A stretch of DNA of 64,000 nt, taken from positions 1,798,001 through 1,862,000 of the forward strand of contig NZ_JBBIFX010000001.1 of NCBI RefSeq assembly GCF_037543845.1. Direction: 5' to 3'. Positions 8,216-16,650 of this stretch are shown piece after piece (within the stretch, counting starts at the first letter, position 1; the number at the start of each line of letters is the position of its first letter). The notes under the pieces are model-generated. The model saw only the letters and a list, made by a program, of their open reading frames with translations, was not told where the DNA came from and did not search any database. This stretch comes from Gymnodinialimonas ulvae. GTDB lineage: Bacteria > Pseudomonadota > Alphaproteobacteria > Rhodobacterales > Rhodobacteraceae. A program made the position numbers and the translations under genes.

Positions 8216-9272
8216 GCCGCTGGCACCGGGCAGCACCATCGGCATCCTTGGCGGCGGCCAATTGGGCCGGATGCTTGCCATGGCCGCGGCGCGGCTTGGC
8301 TACAAGACACATATCTTCGAGCCGGGCGCCGCACCCGCCGCCGATGTGGCGCATACCTGGACGCAAGCGGGCTACGACGATCTGGACGCCCTTCGGACTT
8401 TTGCCGAAGCCTGCGATGTGATCACCTTCGAATTCGAGAACATCCCCGCCGAGGCGTTGGACGTGCTTTCGGAGACGACGCCGCTCTACCCCGACCGTCG
8501 CGCGCTGGAAGTGAGCCAGGATCGGTTGATCGAAAAAAGCTTTCTGCGCGATCTGGGGCTCGCAACGGCACCCTTTGCCGCGCTGACCTCGGACGTTCAG
8601 GCCGACCTCAAGATGACCGGCGTTCCCGCGATCTTGAAAACCCGCCGCTTTGGCTATGATGGCAAGGGGCAGGCCCGGATCACGGCAGCCGATGGCGCGG
8701 AGAGCGCCGTGGCCAGCCTTGAAGGTGCTCCGGCCATCGCGGAGGGATTCGTTGAGTTTTCCAAAGAGATCAGTGTCATCGCCGCACGCGGACAGGACGG
8801 CGCAATCGCCGCCTATGACCCCGGCGAGAATGTCCATGAAGACGGCATTCTTTCCACCACCACCCTTCCCGCCCAGATCGCCGCCTCCCTCAGGACCGAT
8901 GCGGTCCTGATCGCGTCGCAAATCCTCAATGCACTCGATTATGTCGGCGTGCTCGGGGTCGAGCTATTCGTGACTCCTTCGGGCCTGGTGGTGAATGAAA
9001 TTGCGCCGCGCGTGCATAATTCCGGACACTGGACGCAAGCGGGCTGCGCGGTGGATCAGTTCGAGCAGCATATCCGTGCGGTGACCGGCTGGCCCCTTGG
9101 CGATGGCAGCCGTCATGCAAACGTGGTGATGGAAAACCTGATCGGTGCGGACGTGACGCGTGCCGCAAGCCTTGCAGGGGAGACTGGCGTGCAAATCCAC
9201 CTCTACGGCAAGGCCGAAACACGTCAGGGGCGCAAGATGGGCCATATCAACCGGGTGACCGGGTCGGCCTGA
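8208..9272 (+). CDS. purK: 5-(carboxyamino)imidazole ribonucleotide synthase
   Basis: PurK is an ATP-grasp enzyme that carboxylates AIR to N5-CAIR with bicarbonate, feeding PurE. The 354-residue product begins with the dinucleotide-fold motif I-G-I-L-G-G-G-Q-L-G-R-M and later shows E-I-A-P-R-V-H-N-S-G-H, a PurK signature. The ATG at 8208 lies inside purE, fixing the start near the conserved N-terminus; earlier in-frame ATGs at 8130 would add unrelated residues. Confidence 0.95.
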   Translation: MSEPLAPGSTIGILGGGQLGRMLAMAAARLGYKTHIFEPGAAPAADVAHTWTQAGYDDLDALRTFAEACDVITFEFENIPAEALDVLSETTPLYPDRRALEVSQDRLIEKSFLRDLGLATAPFAALTSDVQADLKMTGVPAILKTRRFGYDGKGQARITAADGAESAVASLEGAPAIAEGFVEFSKEISVIAARGQDGAIAAYDPGENVHEDGILSTTTLPAQIAASLRTDAVLIASQILNALDYVGVLGVELFVTPSGLVVNEIAPRVHNSGHWTQAGCAVDQFEQHIRAVTGWPLGDGSRHANVVMENLIGADVTRAASLAGETGVQIHLYGKAETRQGRKMGHINRVTGSA

Positions 9273-9354
9273 AGGCGCTCTTTCAACTTGCCAGAAAATC
9301 CAAGCCATCAGCCACTTTTTTCGCGGAAATGGGAGGAATGGAGAGAGCGCCCAC

Positions 9355-10080
9355 TCACTCGATCAGATCACCAATTGCCTCGATCACACCGAGATCGTGG
9401 TCAAACACTCCGGTCTCCAGAAACGCCTCCACCTGGGCCAGAACCAGCGGGCTGTTCATCATGAACGTATGGGTAACCGGCAACACAATGTGATCGGCCA
9501 TACCTGTGACCTGGGTATTGTCGACCGCGACCTTACCGTCGTCGGGACCAGGAATCAGCGCCGAATAAATCGGATTGAGGCTGCGGTTCCCGGCAATAAC
9601 CCCAAGCTCGAAATTTACCTCGCCCAGACGGTTGACCAGATCGCCATCTGCGGTTCCAAGCTGTTGTCCGGCGGGTCCGTTAAGCCATTCGAACGGCTCC
9701 AGCGGCCCCAAAACATCCACAAGTTCCGAACCTCCATTGGGCGGGGCCAGCATCACCACGCGGCCAAGCCGGGTCATACGATGCTCCCCCAGCCAATAGC
9801 GGACCAGAATACCACCCATCGAATGGGTCACGAAATGGGTCTGTTGCAACCCGCATTGCGCGACCGCCGGAGGAATGGTCGCTTCGGCCAATTCGGCAAT
9901 CGCGGCCCGCGTCGAGGGGTAGCCGCGATTGACCACCGTGAAACCCTCGGCGCTCAGGCTTTCCTCAAGCAGGAACAGGGACGTCTCGCTGCGACCCAGC
10001 CCATGCAACAACACGACGCAATCGGCCAGGGCCGGGATCGGAGCAAGTGCGAGGAACGAAGCAAGGAGAGGTGTGCGCAT
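9355..10080 (-). CDS. Exported lipase-like alpha/beta hydrolase
   Basis: The 241-residue protein carries a signal peptide (about 1-19, ending A-L-A-D). The H-G-L-G oxyanion motif is at 26-29 and the nucleophile elbow T-H-S-M-G-G has Ser87. Candidate acid and His residues lie in D-D-G-K and V-T-H-T-F. It resembles PGAP1/triacylglycerol-lipase-like hydrolases acting in the periplasm or outside; the substrate is unknown. It lies divergent from the Nudix gene. Confidence 0.8.
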   Translation of the reverse strand: MRTPLLASFLALAPIPALADCVVLLHGLGRSETSLFLLEESLSAEGFTVVNRGYPSTRAAIAELAEATIPPAVAQCGLQQTHFVTHSMGGILVRYWLGEHRMTRLGRVVMLAPPNGGSELVDVLGPLEPFEWLNGPAGQQLGTADGDLVNRLGEVNFELGVIAGNRSLNPIYSALIPGPDDGKVAVDNTQVTGMADHIVLPVTHTFMMNSPLVLAQVEAFLETGVFDHDLGVIEAIGDLIE

Positions 10081-10155
10081 GAGTCAAACATAAAGAGTTG
10101 CAGAGAAATTCCGAGGGGTCTTGCCCTCACCGCGTCGTAACGTAACTGTGCGGCC

Positions 10156-10599
10156 ATGTCCCGCCCTGTTCGCCTTGCTGTCCGTGGTCTTCTGCTGTTC
10201 GAAAATCATCTGCTGCTGGTCAATGCCTGGCCGGGAGGCACGTCCGACCTGCTCTGTGCGCCGGGCGGTGGCGTGGAGCCACACAGTTCGCTGGAAGACA
10301 ATCTAAAGCGCGAGTTTCATGAAGAAACGGGACTGGGGATTTCGGTGGGCGCACCGTGTCTGGTGAACGAATTCCATGACCCCGCTCGCGATTATCACCA
10401 GGTTGATGTCTATTTTCGCGTTTCCCTCATCTCCGGGCAACCGCTGCAACCCTGGTCCGATCCCGAAGGCATTGTGACCGAGCGCCGTCTGGTGTCGCGC
10501 GCGCAGATGGATGGGTTGCGGTACAAGCCCGACAGCCTTCCCGAAATCGCTTGGAGTGAGACGATCTACTATGATCCGCTGGAGCCGGTTCTGCGTTGA
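10156..10599 (+). CDS. Nudix hydrolase
   Basis: The 147-residue protein has a Nudix box at about 38-60 with the catalytic core R-E-F-H-E-E-T-G-L intact. The conserved first Glu of the box (G-x5-E) is replaced by Ser44. The family hydrolyses nucleoside diphosphates linked to another moiety, and the substrate here is not predictable. Its last 31 bases overlap the end of the convergent DMT transporter gene. Confidence 0.85.
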   Translation: MSRPVRLAVRGLLLFENHLLLVNAWPGGTSDLLCAPGGGVEPHSSLEDNLKREFHEETGLGISVGAPCLVNEFHDPARDYHQVDVYFRVSLISGQPLQPWSDPEGIVTERRLVSRAQMDGLRYKPDSLPEIAWSETIYYDPLEPVLR

Positions 10600-11438
10600 A
10601 ACGCGCCAAGGCCGTAGGCGACGCCGCCAAGGGTCACCAGAGCCGCGCCGATCATGCGCCACGTCACCCCTTCCCCCAACAGGACAAATCCAGCTGCCAT
10701 CGCGATGATCGGCACCGTCAATTGCAGCAGCGCCGAGACGGTTCCGCCCAATTTCGGCAACACCGCATACCAAAGCGCATAGCCAAGGCCGGACGTGAAC
10801 GCCCCTGCTACAATCGCCAGGGCGATGCCCGTGGCCGTGCTGTCTACGCCGTCGATCTGCGCCGGGCGCAGCAGGGTCAAAAGGATCAAGGGCGGCACAG
10901 ACCAGATGAAATTTGCTCCGGTTTCCGCCATCGGATCTTGCGCGGCACGCCCCGCAAGGCTGTAGATGCCCCATCCCATGGCGGCCAGCAGCATGGCGAC
11001 CACGGCAACGCCCGGAACCGCCGCCTCACCCGACGGCCAGCTGAGCCATGCAAGCCCCGCCAGCGCCATCGCCGCTCCGATCCAGCGCCGCAGGGGCGGG
11101 CGCTCACCGCCAAAGAGTGCCCCTGCAAACATTGTGACCTGTACGCCGCCGAACAGCAAAAGCGCGCCGAGGCCGGCGTCGATCTGAATATACGCAATGG
11201 AAAATCCGATCAGGTAGATTGTCAGGCTTCCCGCCCCGACGATCCGCGCGCGGTGAAACACCGGCAAGGCGCGGCGTCTCGCCAGCACCAGCGCAGCCAG
11301 CATGACCGCCCCCGCAATCGCCCGGATCACGGCGAAGGCGATGGCGTCAATCTCGCCATTGCCGACCGCCATCCGGTTCAGGATGGAGTTCGAGGCAAAG
11401 GCGATCAGGACCACGCAGGTCAGCAAAGCGAGGCGCAT
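10569..11438 (-). CDS. EamA/DMT-family membrane transporter
   Basis: The 289-residue protein has ten predicted hydrophobic helices in two EamA halves, as in drug/metabolite exporters. The ATG at 11438 lies one base past the phnM stop codon, so it is the second gene of a phnM-DMT operon; an earlier TTG would overlap phnM. The substrate is unknown. Confidence 0.82.
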   Translation of the reverse strand: MRLALLTCVVLIAFASNSILNRMAVGNGEIDAIAFAVIRAIAGAVMLAALVLARRRALPVFHRARIVGAGSLTIYLIGFSIAYIQIDAGLGALLLFGGVQVTMFAGALFGGERPPLRRWIGAAMALAGLAWLSWPSGEAAVPGVAVVAMLLAAMGWGIYSLAGRAAQDPMAETGANFIWSVPPLILLTLLRPAQIDGVDSTATGIALAIVAGAFTSGLGYALWYAVLPKLGGTVSALLQLTVPIIAMAAGFVLLGEGVTWRMIGAALVTLGGVAYGLGAFQRRTGSSGS

Positions 11439-11439
11439 G

Positions 11440-12582
11440 TCAGGGTCCAATCAACCGGGCGGCGAATGGGCCGCAAAGGTAGGCGGCGCGCCCCGCGCTG
11501 AACACGCCTTCGATCCGGCGGGTTGTGGCGTCCATCACGATCAAATCGGCGCGCGACCCCTGCGCGAGCGTTCCACGATCGCTCCAGCCCATGACCCGCG
11601 CCGGGCCGCCGGATATAAGGGCCCAAGCCTGGTGTAGCGGCAGACCATCGTCCCAAAGGGCGAGGGCTGCGCGATGCGGGGCGGGATAGTGGTAGTCGGA
11701 AACAAGCGCGTCAACGAGGCCATCGGCGATCAAGTCGCGCGCGCCGATTTTGCCATCGTGGGAGCCGCCCCGCACGACGTTCGGCGCCCCCATGATCACC
11801 GGATCACCCGCCGCATGCGCTGCTTCGGCGGCGGCGCGGGTTTCGGGAAACTCGGCGATCTTCGCACCAAGGGCACGGAACCGCGCGCGGGTATCGGGTG
11901 TGGTGTCGTCATGGCTGCCGATCTTGACGCCCCGCGCCGTCATCCAGTTGGTGAGCTCCGGCAAGGCGTCGAGGGCCGCGGGCGTTTGTTCATGCAGGCG
12001 GGTCAGAAGGGCCATGTGGTCGTCCGGAGAGCGGCCCGATTTCAACGCCTGTCCAACTAGGCGGGGCGGGCGTTTACCGACGGACAGCGCCGTGTGGTTG
12101 AGGTGATCGTTCAGGACCACATAGCCGATATTTTCATGTTCGATCAGGGCTTTGACCCGGTCGAATGCTTCCAAAAGGGAGAATTCGAACCGAAGTTGAA
12201 TGCGCAGATCAAGGGCGGACGCATAACTGCCAACGGCGGCGATCAGCGCCTCGGCGAAATCGGGGCCGCGCATGCCGCCTTCCCATGAGAAAAACTGCGC
12301 AAGCACCGCGGTGGTGATGCCGTTCGCGGCCAACTCGGCCTCGACCGCGCGCAGGCCAAGTTGCGGATCCGTCTGCGCACCCCGGCGCGGGGCCATGTGA
12401 TGCTCGAACCCGTCGCCGTGCAGGTCGATGATACCCGGCAGGATCAGGTAGCCAGCCGCGTCGATGTCGCGGGACGCCGCGTCTGTCAGGACACCGTTTT
12501 CCATCGCAATGGTGCCGTCGCCCACCCCATCCGGGCCGAGCACCTGCGCACCAATGAACCGAAGGGAGAGCGGGCGTTCCAT
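11440..12582 (-). CDS. phnM: PhnM-like amidohydrolase (alpha-D-ribose 1-methylphosphonate 5-triphosphate diphosphatase)
   Basis: The 380-residue protein has the amidohydrolase metal motif in the PhnM form, I-I-D-L-H-G-D-G-F-E-H-H, and later D-D-T-T and S-D-Y-H-Y-P motifs. PhnM releases diphosphate from the ribose triphosphate intermediate of the C-P lyase pathway. The start at 12582 gives the usual N-terminus; longer frames run into the intergenic region. No other phn gene is in the window, so either the rest of the cluster is elsewhere or the enzyme acts on another substrate. It forms an operon with the DMT transporter. Confidence 0.8.
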   Translation of the reverse strand: MERPLSLRFIGAQVLGPDGVGDGTIAMENGVLTDAASRDIDAAGYLILPGIIDLHGDGFEHHMAPRRGAQTDPQLGLRAVEAELAANGITTAVLAQFFSWEGGMRGPDFAEALIAAVGSYASALDLRIQLRFEFSLLEAFDRVKALIEHENIGYVVLNDHLNHTALSVGKRPPRLVGQALKSGRSPDDHMALLTRLHEQTPAALDALPELTNWMTARGVKIGSHDDTTPDTRARFRALGAKIAEFPETRAAAEAAHAAGDPVIMGAPNVVRGGSHDGKIGARDLIADGLVDALVSDYHYPAPHRAALALWDDGLPLHQAWALISGGPARVMGWSDRGTLAQGSRADLIVMDATTRRIEGVFSAGRAAYLCGPFAARLIGP

Positions 12583-12610
12583 GCCCGTGGTCTGGCAGGC
12601 GCGTGTGCAA

Positions 12611-12640
12611 AAGAAAAGGGGCGCCCCGGCAGGATGCCCC
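12611..12640 (-). terminator. Terminator-like hairpin in the phnM leader
   Basis: On the minus strand GGGGC and GCCCC arms (12640-12636 and 12622-12618) enclose a 13-nt loop followed by TTTTCTT. It ends about 30 bases before the phnM start. A competing hairpin, GGCA-TCC-TGCC, uses the same left arm. No gene lies between this site and the groEL terminator. The 12583-12814 spacer otherwise shows nothing gene-like. Confidence 0.4.
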
Positions 12641-12748
12641 ATCAACTCTTGGCGATCATGCATCCAATCGGGGGGGGCTTCGGGTCGAAAACGGGCCCCG
12701 TCAGATGTGCGAACAAATGTGCAGACGCCCACGTGGCCATCTTCACAA

Positions 12749-12772
12749 CAAAGGCCCCCGAGGGGGCCTTTG
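12749..12772 (-). terminator. groESL terminator
   Basis: An 11-bp near-perfect hairpin (CAAAGGCCCCC / GGGGGCCTTTG, tight loop) lies 43 bases after the groEL stop and is followed on the minus strand by TTGTTG. Confidence 0.75.
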
Positions 12773-12814
12773 CACTGCCGTGTTCGACCGAATTCACTTA
12801 CGTGAATTAGTGTC

Positions 12815-14458
12815 TTACATCATGCCGCCCATGCCGCCCATGTCGGGCATGCCGCCACCGGGGGCGCCAGCGCCTTCTTTGGCGGGCTTGTCGGCAACCA
12901 TGGCTTCCGTCGTGATCAGCAGGCCAGCAACCGAGGCGGCGTCCTGAAGCGCGGTGCGCACGACCTTTGCGGGGTCAATCACGCCGAACTTGAACATGTC
13001 GCCATATTCTTCCGTCTGCGCATTGAAGCCGAACGCCTTGTCGCTGGACTCGCGGATCTTGCCCGCAACCACCGAGCCGTCGACGCCGGAGTTTTCGGCG
13101 ATCTGGCGCAGAGGCGCTTCGAGGGCGCGGCGCACGATGGCGATGCCGGCGTTCTGGTCGGAATTGTCACCCGTCAGGCCTTCGAGTGCCTTGGCACCCT
13201 GAACCAGAGCAACACCACCGCCAACAACGATGCCTTCCTGCACGGCAGCACGCGTTGCGTTGAGCGCGTCGTCAACGCGGTCCTTACGCTCTTTCACTTC
13301 AACTTCGGTCATGCCACCGACGCGGATGACGGCAACGCCGCCAGCCAGCTTGGCCACACGTTCCTGCAGCTTTTCACGGTCGTAATCGGAGGTCGTGTCC
13401 TCGATCTGGCCCCGGATCTGGGCGACGCGCGCTTCGATCTCGGCCTTTTCGCCGTTGCCGTCGATGACGGTGGTTTCGTCCTTGGTGATGGTGATGCGCT
13501 TGGCGGTGCCGAGCATGTCCATCGTGACGTTCTCAAGCTTCATGCCGAGGTCTTCGGAGATCACCTGACCGCCGGTCAGAATACCGATGTCCTGCAGCAT
13601 GGCCTTGCGACGGTCGCCGAAGCCAGGTGCCTTGACGGCTGCGATCTTCAGGCCGCCGCGCAGCTTGTTGACCACAAGGGTCGCGAGCGCTTCGCCTTCG
13701 ACATCTTCGGCGATGATCAGAAGCGGCTTGCCGGACTGGATGACGGTTTCCAGAAGCGGAACCATCGGCTGCAGCGACGAAAGCTTCTTCTCGTGCAGAA
13801 GGATCATGCAGTCTTCAAGCTCTGCAATCATCTTGTCGGGGTTGGTCACGAAGTAGGGCGAGAGGTAGCCGCGGTCGAACTGCATGCCTTCGACAACTTC
13901 GGTCTCGGTCTCAAGACCCTTGTTCTCTTCGACGGTGATGACGCCGTCGTTGCCGACCTTCTGCATCGCGTCGGCGATCTGACGACCGATTTCCGCTTCA
14001 CCGTTGGCGGAGATTGTGCCGACCTGTGCAACTTCATCGCTGTCTGCGACTTCGCGTGCGGAGCCCTGGATCTCAGAGATTACCTTGCTGACGGCTGTAT
14101 CGATGCCGCGCTTGAGATCCATCGGGTTCATGCCGGCGGCAACCGACTTGAGGCCTTCCTTGATGATGGCCTGGGCCAGAACGGTCGCGGTGGTGGTGCC
14201 GTCGCCGGCCTCATCATTGGTGCGCGACGCAACTTCCTTGACCATCTGTGCGCCCATGTTCTCGAACTTGTCTTCCAGCTCGATCTCTTTGGCGACGGAC
14301 ACACCGTCCTTCGTGATGCGCGGGGCACCGAAGGATTTGTCGATCACAACGTTGCGGCCTTTGGGGCCGAGGGTAACTTTGACGGCATCGGCCAGGGTGT
14401 TCACACCCTTGAGCATACGATTGCGCGCGTCGGTATCAAAACGGACGTCTTTAGCCAT
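12815..14458 (-). CDS. groL: 60 kDa chaperonin GroEL
   Basis: The 547-residue ATP-dependent chaperonin folds proteins inside a double ring capped by GroES. The sequence begins A-K-D-V-R-F-D and contains V-T-L-G-P-K-G-R-N-V and G-D-G-T-T-T-A-T-V-L. It ends with the Gly-Met-rich tail G-G-M-P-D-M-G-G-M-G-G-M-M. It follows groS by 48 bases and shares its promoter and CIRCE operator. Confidence 0.98.
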   Translation of the reverse strand: MAKDVRFDTDARNRMLKGVNTLADAVKVTLGPKGRNVVIDKSFGAPRITKDGVSVAKEIELEDKFENMGAQMVKEVASRTNDEAGDGTTTATVLAQAIIKEGLKSVAAGMNPMDLKRGIDTAVSKVISEIQGSAREVADSDEVAQVGTISANGEAEIGRQIADAMQKVGNDGVITVEENKGLETETEVVEGMQFDRGYLSPYFVTNPDKMIAELEDCMILLHEKKLSSLQPMVPLLETVIQSGKPLLIIAEDVEGEALATLVVNKLRGGLKIAAVKAPGFGDRRKAMLQDIGILTGGQVISEDLGMKLENVTMDMLGTAKRITITKDETTVIDGNGEKAEIEARVAQIRGQIEDTTSDYDREKLQERVAKLAGGVAVIRVGGMTEVEVKERKDRVDDALNATRAAVQEGIVVGGGVALVQGAKALEGLTGDNSDQNAGIAIVRRALEAPLRQIAENSGVDGSVVAGKIRESSDKAFGFNAQTEEYGDMFKFGVIDPAKVVRTALQDAASVAGLLITTEAMVADKPAKEGAGAPGGGMPDMGGMGGMM

Positions 14459-14506
14459 AGTGGCTGCTCCTTATCTGGAATTGTCTACGGATTGCAGGAT
14501 CGAACC

Positions 14507-14794
14507 TCAGGCCATGACGCCGAGGATGTCCGATTCTTTCATGATCAGAAGCTCTTCGCCTTCGACGGTCACTTCCGTGCCGGACCACTTGCCGAACAGG
14601 ATGCGGTCGCCAGCCGAAACGGCCATCGCGATCAGCTCGCCGCTGTCTTTGCGGGCGCCTTCGCCACACGCGACAACTTCACCTTCCGAGGGCTTTTCTT
14701 TTGCACTGTCGGGGATGATCAGACCGCCAGAGGTCTTTTCGTCCGACTCGACACGGCGGACCAGAACGCGGTCATGAAGCGGTTTGAATGCCAT
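14507..14794 (-). CDS. groS: 10 kDa co-chaperonin GroES
   Basis: The 95-residue protein forms the heptameric lid of GroEL. It has the usual N-terminus F-K-P-L-H-D-R-V-L-V-R-R, the mobile loop region E-K-T-S-G-G-L-I-I-P-D, and ends E-S-D-I-L-G-V. The ATG at 14794 follows GAGGAGAGG; a longer frame reaching 14848 would run through the operator. Confidence 0.97.
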   Translation of the reverse strand: MAFKPLHDRVLVRRVESDEKTSGGLIIPDSAKEKPSEGEVVACGEGARKDSGELIAMAVSAGDRILFGKWSGTEVTVEGEELLIMKESDILGVMA

Positions 14795-14841
14795 TTTTGG
14801 CCTCTCCTCTTTTCCGAAAACGGAATGTCTCTCTGTTGCTG

Positions 14842-14868
14842 TTGTCACTCAATGCGTGCGAGTGCCAA
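14842..14868 (-). promoter_or_regulatory. CIRCE operator (HrcA site) of groESL
   Basis: TTGTCACTC (14842-14850), a 9-nt spacer and GAGTGCCAA (14860-14868) form the classic 9-9-9 CIRCE inverted repeat with one mismatch between arms. It lies in the groES leader directly downstream of the promoter, where HrcA represses. hrcA itself is not in the window. Confidence 0.85.
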
Positions 14869-14875
14869 CGGCGGA

Positions 14876-14905
14876 GAGATAGGAGGCAGGATTTTTCGAG
14901 TCAAG
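14876..14905 (-). promoter_or_regulatory. groESL promoter, readable as sigma-70 and as sigma-32
   Basis: On the minus strand TTGACT (14904-14899), 17 bases, TATCTC (14881-14876) fits a housekeeping promoter. One register apart, CTTGACT-N15-CCTATCT (14905-14899 and 14883-14877) also fits the heat-shock consensus with few mismatches. The start site would fall at the edge of the CIRCE element. Confidence 0.65.
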
Positions 14906-15070
14906 GGGTGGGCGGCTTTGCAATGTCGTCAATTTTTGCATCCCCACCCCGACACCGCGCAAACGCGAAACACCCATGGCCGGGCACCGCGCCACCACGC
15001 CCCGTGACAAGCCAAACTGACGTGGATAGAAGGGCGCAAAATCTGACACGCGATACGAAGGACGCCGCCC

Positions 15071-15994
15071 ATGACAACGCTGGTTTTTGGCCATAAATCC
15101 CCCGACACCGATTCAACCGGATCACCGATCATCTGGTCCTGGTTCCTCAACCAGATCAAAGGCACGGCCGCAGAGCCCGTGCTTCTGGGCGAGCCCAACA
15201 CGGAGGCTGCGTTCGTTTTGGAACGCTGGAGCCTCGACAAACCCCGCATCATCGATAGCGTCGCGGCCGACACGCCGGTTGTGATCGTGGACACCAACAA
15301 CCCCGGCGAATTGCCCGACGACATCAACGCCGCCGACATCCAGGGCATCATCGACCACCACAAGCTGGTCGGTGGATTGGAGACGAGGGGCCCCATCGAT
15401 ATCCGGATAGAGCCGCTGGCCTGCACCGCAACGATCATGTGGAAGATGATCGGCAAGCACATGGCGCAGGCGCCGGAAAACATCAAAGGCGCGATGCTGA
15501 GCTGCATCCTGTCGGATACGCTTGAATTCCGCTCGCCCACCACGACGCAGGAAGATCGCGCCATTGCAGAAGATCTTGCGAAGGATCTGGGCATCGACAT
15601 TCCATCCTACGCCGCCGAGATGTTTGCGGCGAAATCGGACGTCTCCGCCTTCTCGGACGCTGAGCTCCTGCGGATGGACAGCAAGACCTATGAAGTTGGC
15701 GGCAAGACGTTCCGCGTCAGCGTTCTGGAAACCACTGCGCCGGGCACCGTTCTGGACCGCAAGGCCTCGTTGATGGAGACGATGCCGAAGGTCGCCGAAG
15801 AAGACGGCGCCGATCAGGTGCTGTTGTTCGTGGTCGATATCCTGAACGAAGAGGCCACGATGCTCGTTCCCAACGACCTGACCAAATCGGTGGCAGAGAA
15901 GTCGTTTGCGACCGTGGTGGGTGACGCCGATCAGGTCGTGCTGCCGGGCGTCGTCAGCCGAAAGAAGCAGATCATCCCGAACCTCACGGTGTGA
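15071..15994 (+). CDS. ppaC: Manganese-dependent inorganic pyrophosphatase (family II)
   Basis: The 307-residue DHH-family enzyme hydrolyses pyrophosphate to phosphate. Metal-binding motifs visible are G-H-K-S-P-D-T-D (7-14), V-D-T-N (about 73) and D-H-H (95-97), with the C-terminal DHHA2 domain ending S-R-K-K-Q. Length and motifs match family II. It is divergent from groES. Confidence 0.94.
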   Translation: MTTLVFGHKSPDTDSTGSPIIWSWFLNQIKGTAAEPVLLGEPNTEAAFVLERWSLDKPRIIDSVAADTPVVIVDTNNPGELPDDINAADIQGIIDHHKLVGGLETRGPIDIRIEPLACTATIMWKMIGKHMAQAPENIKGAMLSCILSDTLEFRSPTTTQEDRAIAEDLAKDLGIDIPSYAAEMFAAKSDVSAFSDAELLRMDSKTYEVGGKTFRVSVLETTAPGTVLDRKASLMETMPKVAEEDGADQVLLFVVDILNEEATMLVPNDLTKSVAEKSFATVVGDADQVVLPGVVSRKKQIIPNLTV

Positions 15995-16072
15995 TTGGGC
16001 AGGCGGGAAACCCCCCCTTGTGAGATGGGGCCCCGGAGGCGCAAGCTACAGGCTGCACCTCCGGAGGTTCTC

Positions 16073-16600
16073 ATGTGCCGTTTCCTTGCCCTTTTGTTGG
16101 CCCTCGCGACGGCCCTGCCCGCGCAGGCAAATAGTCACTGGCCGCAACCGACCGATACGATCATCCCCACGACCGAGGGTCTTTTGCGCCTGAACGCAGA
16201 GGGTGTGCCGCACGACCCGATGCTCTTTGGCACCGGCTTCGAGGCGGTCATGCACACGCTGATCCCGGTGTTCGGCTGGGACGCGCCGTATGAAATTAGC
16301 TTCCCGTCCGAATGCGGTGCCGGGCCCATGGTGTCCGTACATTTCCCTGGCCGTATCCAATTGATGTTCCAGGACGATGTGCTTGCGGGATGGATGTTGA
16401 TTCGGGACGCGGGCCTTGTGACCGACACCGGCTTTGCCGTCGGGTCGCCCATCAGCGCGCTGTCGGCCGAGGGGCCAGTCAGCACGTTCGAAACTGGGCT
16501 CGGCACCGAATTTCAGGCTGGCGAAACCTATGGTCTACTGACCGAGGACGGAACGCGGGTCGAGGGCCTCTGGACCGGCACAACCTGCATCTTCCGCTAG
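16073..16600 (+). CDS. Exported hypothetical protein
   Basis: The 175-residue product starts at ATG 16073 behind CCGGAGG. Residues 1-19 form a signal peptide ending A-Q-A. The mature part has two Cys (near S-E-C-G-A-G-P and T-T-C-I-F at the C-terminus) that could pair. I recognise no family. It lies between ppaC and the HAD gene in the same direction and may share their transcription. Confidence 0.7.
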   Translation: MCRFLALLLALATALPAQANSHWPQPTDTIIPTTEGLLRLNAEGVPHDPMLFGTGFEAVMHTLIPVFGWDAPYEISFPSECGAGPMVSVHFPGRIQLMFQDDVLAGWMLIRDAGLVTDTGFAVGSPISALSAEGPVSTFETGLGTEFQAGETYGLLTEDGTRVEGLWTGTTCIFR

Positions 16601-16650
16601 AAGCCGCCCCGCCAATGTCCTAAGCCTGCGTCGACAGGAACGGAGCACCC

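Noticed and set aside
9274..9351. GGCGCTCT / AGAGCGCC inverted repeat between purK and the lipase-like gene as a terminator
   Set aside because: The 62-base loop is too long for an intrinsic terminator.
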